Below are positions 8,580 to 14,520 of a stretch of 15,954 nt of DNA, piece by piece (within the stretch, counting starts at the first letter, position 1; each line of letters opens with the position of its first letter). The stretch is taken from the NCBI GenBank assembly GCA_045637095.1, contig JAZTYX010000008.1, positions 1 through 15,954 of the forward strand. The letters run 5' to 3'. This stretch comes from UMGS1649 sp045637095 (GTDB lineage Bacteria > Bacillota > Clostridia > TANB77 > CAG-465). The notes beneath the pieces were generated by a model that was given only the letters and a program-made list of their open reading frames with translations, was not told the origin of the DNA and made no database searches. A program made the translations under genes and the position numbers.

Positions 8580-8608
8580 TTTACAAATAAATTTGTTTGT
8601 GATATAGT
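8580..8608 (+). promoter_or_regulatory. extended -10 promoter of the ABC exporter operon
   Basis: A -35 box TTTACA (8580-8585), a 17-bp spacer and a -10 box TATAGT (8603-8608) preceded by TGA form an extended -10 promoter for vegetative sigma factor. The predicted transcription start is near 8615, about 120 nt upstream of the ATPase start. An inverted repeat ACAAAT-AA-ATTTGT (8583-8596) fills the spacer and could be a repressor site. This is a consensus match only. Confidence 0.7.
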
Positions 8609-8624
8609 CCTATGCATACGTTAC

Positions 8625-8709
8625 AAAAATACATTACATTAGAGTAAAAAGAAGAAAGGAATAAATAAAAAATCTTTAATCTTTAAGTTACCTAGGGTAA
8701 TGTATTTTT
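8625..8709 (+). promoter_or_regulatory. structured 5' leader with 13-bp long-range inverted repeat
   Basis: The arms AAAAATACATTAC (8625-8637) and GTAATGTATTTTT (8697-8709) are perfectly complementary. After one mismatch, 8639-8642 can also pair with 8692-8695. The structure lies wholly in the predicted leader of the ABC operon and its right arm is U-rich, so it may act as an attenuator. Two alternatives would compete with it. TTACC-TAG-GGTAA at 8689-8701 can form a small local hairpin. UACCUA (8689-8694) can pair with UAGGUG (8725-8730), the ribosome binding region of the ATPase gene. I do not recognise a known riboswitch, and the T-box consensus is absent. A role in regulation is inferred. 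Confidence 0.5.
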
Positions 8710-8735
8710 TCGCGCGTAGAAAGGTAGGTGTTTTT

Positions 8736-9713
8736 ATGTATATTAACGTACAGAATCTTACCAAACACTTTAAGATTAAGGTAAGAGACAAAGGGTTAGT
8801 AAATGCAATTAAAGCATTTGTTAAACCAAAATACCGAACGATTAAAGCAGTAGACAATATATCATTCGGTATTGAAAAAGGAGAAATCCTTGGATTTATA
8901 GGGCCGAATGGAGCCGGTAAATCGACGACAATTAAAATGCTATGCGGAATAATGCAGCCAGATAGTGGCACATGCGTAGTAGGAAACATTAATCCATTTA
9001 AGAACAGGAAAGAATATGTTGCAAACATTGGCGTTGTATTCGGACAGAAATCTCAATTATGGTGGGATATACCGGTTATCGAATCATTTGAACTACTAAA
9101 AGCAATATACAAGATACCTGAAGAGAATTACCAAAAGACAAAGCAACAATTAGTCACAAAATTAAATCTGCAAGATTTATTAGATGTACCAGTTAGACAA
9201 CTAAGTTTAGGCCAAAGGATGAGATGCGAACTAGCCGCAGCACTGTTACATGATCCAGATATTTTATTCTTGGATGAGCCAACAATTGGGCTCGATGCAG
9301 TTTCAAAAGTACAATTAAGAGAATTTATTAAAGAACTTAACAAAGAGAAAAAGACTACAATAATTCTTACAACACATGATATGACAGATATCGAAGAATT
9401 AGCATCAAGAGTAGTCGTAATAGGTAAAGGAAAACTATTGTATGATGGAAGCTTAGAAAAAATCAAACACAAATTTCAATCAACTAAAAAATTAGAAATA
9501 ATATATAAAAAATTACAAGCCGCTCCAAAAATAGAATCAAAGATTCTAGAAAAAGATGATAAAAAAGTATTAATAGAAGTAAATACTAAAAAAGAAAGCA
9601 TATCTAGTATTATTGAAAAATATAGTAGAGTATGTAGTATTGAAGATGTAAACATACACGAAAATAATATAGATAATATTATTCTAGAAATGTATAAGGA
9701 GTATGAACTATGA
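8736..9713 (+). CDS. ABC-2 type exporter ATP-binding protein (COG4586-like)
   Basis: This is a 325-residue ATPase of an ABC exporter. Walker A is GPNGAGKST (56-64), the signature is LSLGQ (156-160), Walker B is ILFLDEPT (176-183), and the switch histidine is H214 in TTHDMTD. The Q-loop region VFGQKSQLWWDIP is characteristic of the COG4586 group, which works with two different permeases, as found here. The C-terminal ~90 residues form a regulatory-type extension. An in-frame ATG at 8700 would add 12 residues (MYFFARRKVGVF), but it sits inside the leader inverted repeat with no binding site. The ATG at 8736, preceded by AAGGTAGGTG, is preferred. It overlaps the next gene by 4 nt (ATGA), indicating coupled translation. 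The substrate of this transporter class is not established. Confidence 0.93.
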   Translation: MYINVQNLTKHFKIKVRDKGLVNAIKAFVKPKYRTIKAVDNISFGIEKGEILGFIGPNGAGKSTTIKMLCGIMQPDSGTCVVGNINPFKNRKEYVANIGVVFGQKSQLWWDIPVIESFELLKAIYKIPEENYQKTKQQLVTKLNLQDLLDVPVRQLSLGQRMRCELAAALLHDPDILFLDEPTIGLDAVSKVQLREFIKELNKEKKTTIILTTHDMTDIEELASRVVVIGKGKLLYDGSLEKIKHKFQSTKKLEIIYKKLQAAPKIESKILEKDDKKVLIEVNTKKESISSIIEKYSRVCSIEDVNIHENNIDNIILEMYKEYEL

Positions 9714-10513
9714 AGGGATATTTAAGTTATTTTAAGACTACTCTTGTTTCAGGACTTCAATACAAGACAGCAGCAATAGCTGGAATATGTACTCAGTTTT
9801 TCTGGGGCTTTCTACAAATCTTTATATACCAAGCATTTTATGCAGGAACTGGACAAAATGTTCCGATGGACTTTGAAAAATTAGTAACATATATATGGCT
9901 ACAACAAGCATTACTAACACTTGTATTTGTAAGAATAAGAGATGAGAGTATAGCTAAAAGCATTAAAAACGGCACCGTTGCTTATGAACTTGTAAGACCA
10001 TATAACTTATATATATGGTGGTTTATTAAATGTATTGCTGGAAGGCTAGCAGCAGTAACATTACGTTCAGGCGTATTAATTGCTGTAACACTATTTTTAC
10101 CAGCACCATACAATTTATCTTTACCAATATCATTTGGCGCATTCTTATTGTTCCTATTAAATCTATTCTTAGGAGCATTAATCGTAACCGCTATAATGGT
10201 AATAATACACTCCATAGCATTCTTTACCTATGAGGATAAAGGAATTGCAACTGTAATATACAACTTTGCAGAATTATTAAGTGGGACAAGCTTACCACTA
10301 CCACTATTACCAACGATTGTACAGAATATATGTATAATCTTCCCGTTCTGGCTAATAGGAGATTTCCCGTTTAGAATATACTCTGGAGATATACCAGTGG
10401 CAGACGGACTAAAATATTTGGGATTACAAATATTCTGGGTAGTAGCTTTAATATTTGCCGGAATGAAAATATTAAAATATGCGATGAAGAAAGTATATAT
10501 ACAAGGAGGTTAA
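9710..10513 (+). CDS. ABC-2 type permease subunit (COG4587/COG3694-like)
   Basis: This is a 267-residue integral membrane protein with about six hydrophobic segments and no signal peptide. It is one of two permeases expected to pair with the adjacent ATPase as a heterodimeric exporter. The cytoplasmic segment SIKNGTVAYELVRPYNLYIW near residues 85-105 is a hallmark of this uncharacterised ABC-2 family (Pfam ABC2_membrane_6-like) and probably forms the coupling helix contacting the ATPase. The gene starts within the ATPase stop codon (ATGA). Its 3' end contains the AAGGAGG ribosome binding site of the next gene, so the last residues are QGG. This arrangement implies a fixed expression ratio of the three subunits. 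Confidence 0.9.
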   Translation: MKGYLSYFKTTLVSGLQYKTAAIAGICTQFFWGFLQIFIYQAFYAGTGQNVPMDFEKLVTYIWLQQALLTLVFVRIRDESIAKSIKNGTVAYELVRPYNLYIWWFIKCIAGRLAAVTLRSGVLIAVTLFLPAPYNLSLPISFGAFLLFLLNLFLGALIVTAIMVIIHSIAFFTYEDKGIATVIYNFAELLSGTSLPLPLLPTIVQNICIIFPFWLIGDFPFRIYSGDIPVADGLKYLGLQIFWVVALIFAGMKILKYAMKKVYIQGG

Positions 10514-10514
10514 A

Positions 10515-11276
10515 ATGTTTAAGTATATTTCAATGCATCTAAAGTCGCAGCTAGAATATAAAAGCTCATTTATATTCTTAATAATAGCTCAAATAGCTGC
10601 GTTCTTTGGTTACTGTGTTGTTTTCTACTCGCTATTTGCAAAGTTTGGACTTGTTAAATCTTTTAATATATACCAAGTAATATTATGCTTTGCAGTAGTA
10701 CAATTTGGAGAAAACTTAGCAGAAGGCTTACTAAGAGGCTTTGATAAATTCTCTGAAATAATTAAACACGGACATTTAGATCAACTTCTAGTAAGACCAC
10801 AAAACATATACCTACAAATAATAGGGTATAAGATAGAGCTATCTAAATTAATAAAATGTGTAATATCTTTAATAATACTAGGATATGCACTAATAAATCT
10901 TAAATTAAAACTAATATATTATCCTGTAATACTTATGATGATGCTAGGAAGCTCGATAGTATTCGCAGCATTTCTAATACTAAGCGCTGCGATGTGCTTT
11001 GTAACAATAGAAGGACTGGAAGTAATAAACATATTCATATATGGAACAAGAGACTTTGCTCAATATCCAATAGGAATATATAACAAGATAGTAAAAACGT
11101 TCTTTACATATATTGTTCCAATAGGACTTACATCGTATTATCCAATGCTATATATAACTGGCTCATCAGATAGATGGTGGTACATATTACTACCAATACT
11201 AAGCCTAATAACGCTAATTCCAGCCTGCTTAACATTCAACGCAGGAATGAAGAAATACAAAAGTACAGGATCATAA
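10515..11276 (+). CDS. second ABC-2 type permease subunit (COG3694-like)
   Basis: This 253-residue polytopic membrane protein is the second permease half of the exporter. It shares the key segment of its partner in the form IIKHGHLDQLLVRPQNIYLQI at about residues 85-105, followed by further membrane helices. The sequence differs enough from the first permease to suggest a heterodimer. AAGGAGG at 10503-10509, inside the end of the preceding gene, gives 5-nt spacing to the ATG. Only one base separates the two genes. It is the last gene of the operon, because a strong terminator begins 15 nt after the stop. Substrate unknown; neighbouring genes give no clue to the cargo. Confidence 0.9.
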   Translation: MFKYISMHLKSQLEYKSSFIFLIIAQIAAFFGYCVVFYSLFAKFGLVKSFNIYQVILCFAVVQFGENLAEGLLRGFDKFSEIIKHGHLDQLLVRPQNIYLQIIGYKIELSKLIKCVISLIILGYALINLKLKLIYYPVILMMMLGSSIVFAAFLILSAAMCFVTIEGLEVINIFIYGTRDFAQYPIGIYNKIVKTFFTYIVPIGLTSYYPMLYITGSSDRWWYILLPILSLITLIPACLTFNAGMKKYKSTGS

Positions 11277-11291
11277 TAAATTGATTATAAA

Positions 11292-11335
11292 ATGGTATTG
11301 TTATATTTAGGTATAGCAATACCATACTTTATTTT
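11292..11335 (+). terminator. intrinsic terminator of the ABC exporter operon
   Basis: A 14-bp stem (11292-11305 with 11312-11325, one G-U wobble) closes a 6-nt loop and is followed by the T-rich tract ACTTTATTTTG. The stem is long and contains G-C pairs, making this the clearest terminator in the window. It separates the exporter from the next promoter at 11364. Confidence 0.85.
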
Positions 11336-11363
11336 GTAAATATAGTTTAATCTAATTAATTTC

Positions 11364-11391
11364 TTGCAATATCTTCTTAATGTGATATAAT
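11364..11391 (+). promoter_or_regulatory. extended -10 promoter of the 129-residue membrane protein gene
   Basis: TTGCAA (11364-11369), a 16-bp spacer and a perfect TATAAT (11386-11391) preceded by TGA form a strong extended -10 promoter. Transcription should begin near 11398, leaving a leader of only about 15 nt before the ATG at 11413. Confidence 0.75.
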
Positions 11392-11412
11392 ACATCTATC
11401 GAGGGATAATAT

Positions 11413-11802
11413 ATGGAAGGTAAAATGAACGTTAGAACAAGAAAAGCAATAGAAAGAGAAACAAAGAAAGCTAAAAAAGAAGCTATAAAGAAAGAGACTA
11501 AAAGATTCTTAAAAGCAGCAATTAAAATAATAGTTATTTTATTAATTGTATTTATTCTTTTTGTAGTTATGGAACTTGTTAGATTTAATAAAAAATTAGG
11601 CGTATTACCAGGTAAAATAACAGGAGAAGAATATAAGGAAGATGCAGTTATATATTCTGGAATAGGCTATACTATTTCATACAAGTATGATAAAAAATTT
11701 GAAGAATACCAATATTCAGAAAATGCAATAACAGAAGCTAATATAGTAAGTGGTGAATTTAAGCTATTTAATAAGTGGCTTTTAGGAGCTTGGATTAAAT
11801 AA
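11413..11802 (+). CDS. small single-pass membrane protein of unknown function
   Basis: I do not recognise this 129-residue protein by name. The first ~40 residues are very rich in Lys, Arg and Glu and look like a charged cytoplasmic helix. One hydrophobic segment follows (about residues 36-60, IKIIVILLIVFILFVVMELV), so topology should be N-in with an external C-terminal part of about 70 residues. The end, EFKLFNKWLLGAWIK, resembles a motif I recall from small uncharacterised Clostridia proteins, which suggests a conserved family. The start at 11413 is chosen for GAGGGA at 11401-11406. An in-frame ATG at 11425 with GGAAGG before it is an alternative and would shorten the protein by four residues. 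The gene has its own promoter. No clear terminator follows, only an A/T-rich gap. Confidence 0.75.
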   Translation: MEGKMNVRTRKAIERETKKAKKEAIKKETKRFLKAAIKIIVILLIVFILFVVMELVRFNKKLGVLPGKITGEEYKEDAVIYSGIGYTISYKYDKKFEEYQYSENAITEANIVSGEFKLFNKWLLGAWIK

Positions 11803-11843
11803 AATAGTAATTAAAAAATATTTACATAAATATCATAAAAAAG

Positions 11844-11872
11844 TTGTAATTTAAATAAACTTATGTTAGAAT
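11844..11872 (+). promoter_or_regulatory. extended -10 promoter of rpmE
   Basis: TTGTAA (11844-11849), a 17-bp spacer and TAGAAT (11867-11872) preceded by TGT match a vegetative extended -10 promoter. The predicted start near 11879 gives a leader of about 37 nt before the rpmE ATG. Confidence 0.65.
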
Positions 11873-11891
11873 ATATTAGGTAAAAGCGAAT

Positions 11892-11908
11892 CTTATTAAT
11901 AAGGAGGG
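11892..11908 (+). promoter_or_regulatory. palindrome abutting the rpmE ribosome binding site
   Basis: The 12-base perfect palindrome CTTATTAATAAG (11892-11903) runs directly into AAGGAGGG (11901-11908), the ribosome binding site of rpmE, 7 nt before its ATG. As RNA it could form only a weak hairpin, but as a protein-binding site it could allow L31 or another factor to modulate translation. A function is conjecture. Confidence 0.25.
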
Positions 11909-11915
11909 ACAAATA

Positions 11916-12119
11916 ATGAAAAGCGAAATACAACCAAAATATGAAAAAACAACAATTACTTGCGCTTGCGGTAACGTAATTGAAGTAGGTTCAACTAAGA
12001 AAGATATGAAGACTGATACTTGTAGCGCATGTCATCCATTCTTTACTGGATTAAAACAAGCAGTTTCTTCTAAAGGTAGAGCCGCAAAATTCATGGAAAA
12101 ATACGGAACAAATAAGTAA
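11916..12119 (+). CDS. rpmE: 50S ribosomal protein L31, zinc-binding type
   Basis: This 67-residue protein is bacterial L31, which sits at the central protuberance of the large subunit and helps bridge it to the small subunit. Four cysteines (C16, C18, C36, C39, in TCACGN and TCSACHPFFTG) make it the zinc-ribbon (C+) form rather than the zinc-independent paralogue. Many bacteria regulate these two forms by zinc supply. The start MKSEIQPKY and the HPFFTG segment are typical. A strong AAGGAGGG precedes the ATG. It has its own promoter and a terminator just after it, so it is mainly monocistronic. Proximity to prmC, two genes downstream, recalls the rpmE-prfA-prmC neighbourhood common in Firmicutes. 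Confidence 0.97.
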   Translation: MKSEIQPKYEKTTITCACGNVIEVGSTKKDMKTDTCSACHPFFTGLKQAVSSKGRAAKFMEKYGTNK

Positions 12120-12126
12120 TATAACG

Positions 12127-12154
12127 GTGCTGCATAATGTAGCACTTTTATTTT
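12127..12154 (+). terminator. intrinsic terminator after rpmE
   Basis: An 8-bp stem GTGCTGCA / TGTAGCAC (12127-12134 and 12138-12145, one G-U wobble) with a 3-nt loop is followed by TTTTATTTTA. It ends the rpmE transcript. No convincing promoter is seen between it and the next gene at 12175, so partial read-through may feed the downstream operon. Confidence 0.8.
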
Positions 12155-12174
12155 ACTCAAAATAAGGAGGATAT

Positions 12175-12975
12175 ATGAAAAACAATAACGTAGCATTTAT
12201 ATACGATTTTGATGGAACTTTAGCACATGGAAATATACAAGAGTATAACTTTATACCAGCCCTTAATATGACATCTAAAGAGTTCTGGGAAGAAGCTGAA
12301 AGAATTAAAATAGCAAACAATATGGAAGGCGTTCTAGCATATATGTATTTAATGCTTAAGAAAGCAGAAGAAAAGAATATATCTGTTAAGAAAAGCGCTT
12401 TTGTAGAGTACGGAAAAAGTGTTACTTTCTATCCAGGTGTAGAAGATTGGTTTGATAGAATAAATAATTATGGCGCAGCTTTAGGACTTAATATACATCA
12501 TTATATAGTATCTTCTGGAATAAAGGAAATGATAGAAGGAACAAGTATAAAAGATAAATTTGAAAGAATATATGCTTGTAGCTTCCTATACAATGTAGAC
12601 GATATAGCTAAATGGCCTGCAGTATGTGTTAACTATACAAATAAGACACAATTCCTCTTTAGAATAAACAAAGGGATATTTGAAGTGTATGATGAAGCTA
12701 TAAACGATAAAATGGAAGAAGATAAAAAAGCAATTCCATTTAATAATATGGTGTACTTTGGTGATGGACTTACAGATGTACCTTGTATGAAGCTTGTAAA
12801 AGATAATGGCGGTGTAGCTGTAGCAGTACACAAAGATAAAGAAATACTTTCTACTAAACTTTTAGCAGATGGTCGTGTTAATATAACAGCACCTGCAGAC
12901 TATGAAGAAGGAAGTAAATTAGATATAGAAATAAAGAAAGTTTTAGATAATATAAAGGAAAGAAATAATGAGTAA
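12175..12975 (+). CDS. HAD-superfamily hydrolase, probable phosphatase
   Basis: This 266-residue cytoplasmic protein belongs to the haloacid dehalogenase superfamily, which hydrolyses phosphate esters through an aspartyl-phosphate intermediate. Motif I is D11-F-D13-G-T15 near the N-terminus, with D11 the nucleophile. Motif II is S113-S114-G115 in YIVSSG. Motif IV is FGDGLTD with D197 and D201 as magnesium ligands. The region between motifs I and II is an all-helical cap of about 80 residues (C1-type). A longer than usual stretch lies between motifs II and IV, so the substrate cannot be guessed. AAGGAGG at 12163-12169 supports the start. It overlaps prmC by 8 nt and heads the prmC-whiA-hemW operon. 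Confidence 0.9.
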   Translation: MKNNNVAFIYDFDGTLAHGNIQEYNFIPALNMTSKEFWEEAERIKIANNMEGVLAYMYLMLKKAEEKNISVKKSAFVEYGKSVTFYPGVEDWFDRINNYGAALGLNIHHYIVSSGIKEMIEGTSIKDKFERIYACSFLYNVDDIAKWPAVCVNYTNKTQFLFRINKGIFEVYDEAINDKMEEDKKAIPFNNMVYFGDGLTDVPCMKLVKDNGGVAVAVHKDKEILSTKLLADGRVNITAPADYEEGSKLDIEIKKVLDNIKERNNE

Positions 12976-13840
12976 TATATTAAATGAACTAACTGACAAA
13001 TATATAAATAAATACAATATAGATTCCCTAGATATAACAAGTAATCCTAGGGAACTTGTTGTTTTATTACTTGCTGAAATAAAATCGGCTAAAATGTCGG
13101 ATATAAAGCTTGGAATGGCAAAAATAACAGATGAAGATGTGCTTGTGTTAGATCAAATGATAGAAAAGATAGCTGTGGATAAAATACCACCACAGTATTT
13201 AACACATAAAGCATATATATATAACGAAGAATACTATGTAGAACAAGGCGTTCTAATTCCAAGACAAGACACAGAAACTTTAATAGAGGAAAGTATTAAC
13301 TGTATCAAAGAAAACGGTTATTTAAGTCTTTTAGACGTTTGTACGGGCACAGGATGTGTTGGTATAAGTATAACTAAGAATTCAAAAATAGAAAAAGCAA
13401 CATTAATAGATATATCAGATATTGCAATTAAAGTAGCTAACAAAAATATAGAGCTAAATAACGTTAAAGATAAAGTAGAAGTAATTAAATCAGATATGTT
13501 TGAAAGTATGTACAAAAGTACAAATAAGTATGATATAATAACTTCAAATCCGCCATACCTTACAGACGATGAAATGAACGATATTTCAGACTTTGTAAAA
13601 AACGAACCAGAACTTGCGTTAAGAGGTGGAACAGATGGCCTTAAGCCATATAGAATAATATTTAATGAAGCTAAAAACTTCTTAAATGATGGTGGAAGTA
13701 TACTTGTAGAAATAGGACATCTTCAAGGAGTAGATGTTGTAAACATCATTAAGGCGCATAAAGAGTATACGGACATAGAAGTAATTAAAGATATAAATTC
13801 AAAAGATAGGGTGGTAAAATGTCGTTTTCAGAAGAAATAA
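12968..13840 (+). CDS. prmC: release factor glutamine N5-methyltransferase PrmC (HemK)
   Basis: PrmC methylates the glutamine of the GGQ motif in peptide release factors 1 and 2, using S-adenosylmethionine, and so improves termination. The 290-residue protein has the expected two parts. A helical N-terminal domain (about 1-90) includes IPPQYLTHKAYIY, followed by VEQGVLIPRQDTETLIE. The Rossmann domain has the SAM motif DVCTGTGCVGIS starting at D123 and the catalytic N194-P195-P196-Y197. Length is normal. It overlaps the HAD gene by 8 nt and whiA by 22 nt. prfA, the usual partner gene next to prmC, is absent from this locus. Confidence 0.96.
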   Translation: MSNILNELTDKYINKYNIDSLDITSNPRELVVLLLAEIKSAKMSDIKLGMAKITDEDVLVLDQMIEKIAVDKIPPQYLTHKAYIYNEEYYVEQGVLIPRQDTETLIEESINCIKENGYLSLLDVCTGTGCVGISITKNSKIEKATLIDISDIAIKVANKNIELNNVKDKVEVIKSDMFESMYKSTNKYDIITSNPPYLTDDEMNDISDFVKNEPELALRGGTDGLKPYRIIFNEAKNFLNDGGSILVEIGHLQGVDVVNIIKAHKEYTDIEVIKDINSKDRVVKCRFQKK

Positions 13841-14520
13841 AAAACGAAATACTAGAAACTAAGAATAAAAAATGTTGTGTTATACCTTTAAGATATGGTG
13901 AACTAATTACTGAATCTAAAGATATAACTGTAACAGAATTAAAGAAATTAATAACAAAAGCCTGCTGCAAAAAAGCATTCTTAAAAGGGGTGTTTTTAGG
14001 TAGTGGGTGTTTAGTGAACCCAGAATCAGAATATCATCATTTTGAGGTATCTCTAAAAGGGAAAGCTCATGCAAATTATGTAGTAAGAATAATGGAAGAA
14101 TATGAACTTTTACCTAAGATTACAAAAAGAAATCAAGACTATGTAGTATATATAAAAGATGCAGAACAAATAGCTACTATGCTTAGAATATTTGAAGCAA
14201 ATAAAGCTGTATTTAAGTTTGAGGATGTTCGTATAAACAAAAGTATAAAAAACGATATAAACCGTACAGTAAATTGCGAAACAGCAAATTTAAATAAGAT
14301 TGCAAAAGCTTCATATAAGCATATAGAAGCAATAAACAAGTTAAAAGCAGATGGAAGATTCGATACCCTAAACGCTAAACTAAGAGAAATAGCAGAGTTA
14401 AGAGAAGATGATCCAGCGGCTTCATTAGAAGAACTTGCGGCTAAATGTTCTTATGAAATAAGTAAATCTGGAGTATACCATAGATTAAATAAAATAGTAA
14501 CTATAGCGGAGGAAGAATGA
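13819..14520 (+). CDS. whiA: WhiA-like DNA-binding protein, apparently lacking one LAGLIDADG lobe
   Basis: WhiA proteins of Gram-positive bacteria have a degenerate LAGLIDADG homing-endonuclease-like domain of two lobes plus a C-terminal helix-turn-helix, and affect division and chromosome segregation (sporulation in Streptomyces). This gene encodes 233 residues; the family is usually a little over 300. The conserved start MSFSEEIKNEIL and CC at 19-20 are present. Only about 28 residues then lead to CCKKAFLKGVFLGSGCLVNP (49-68), which corresponds to the second lobe of full-length WhiA. The remaining core (FEDVRINKSIKNDINRTVNCETANLNKI) and the HTH region (EISKSGVYHRLNKI, near 207-222) are intact. 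The reading frame is open, so this looks like an in-frame loss, not a frameshift. AGGGTGG at 13808-13814 sets the start, which overlaps prmC by 22 nt. It overlaps hemW by 4 nt. Confidence 0.88.
   Translation: MSFSEEIKNEILETKNKKCCVIPLRYGELITESKDITVTELKKLITKACCKKAFLKGVFLGSGCLVNPESEYHHFEVSLKGKAHANYVVRIMEEYELLPKITKRNQDYVVYIKDAEQIATMLRIFEANKAVFKFEDVRINKSIKNDINRTVNCETANLNKIAKASYKHIEAINKLKADGRFDTLNAKLREIAELREDDPAASLEELAAKCSYEISKSGVYHRLNKIVTIAEEE

Noticed and set aside
8612..8647. Eleven-codon leader peptide ORF starting at 8612
   Set aside because: Its ATG falls at or before the predicted transcription start and has no ribosome binding site, so translation is unlikely.
8700..8735. Upstream ATG at 8700 as the start of the ABC ATPase
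   Set aside because: It lies within the right arm of the leader inverted repeat, has no ribosome binding site, and adds residues not typical of the family; the ATG at 8736 has a binding site.
8615..8735. T-box or preQ1-type riboswitch
   Set aside because: The conserved T-box AGGGTGG-type sequence and preQ1 core motifs are not present; only generic inverted repeats are seen.
8639..9028. 129-codon minus-strand ORF spanning the ABC leader and ATPase start
   Set aside because: It is a shadow of the Walker A region, with no promoter or ribosome binding site on that strand.
10030..10233. Same-strand 67-codon ORF inside the first permease gene
   Set aside because: It is an out-of-frame overlap with a well-supported permease, with no ribosome binding site and a low-complexity translation.
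11818..11833. Inverted repeat ATATTTA-CA-TAAATAT as a terminator for the membrane protein gene
   Set aside because: It is a short A/T-only stem with an effectively 2-4-nt loop and no T tract directly after it; chance is likely at this base composition.
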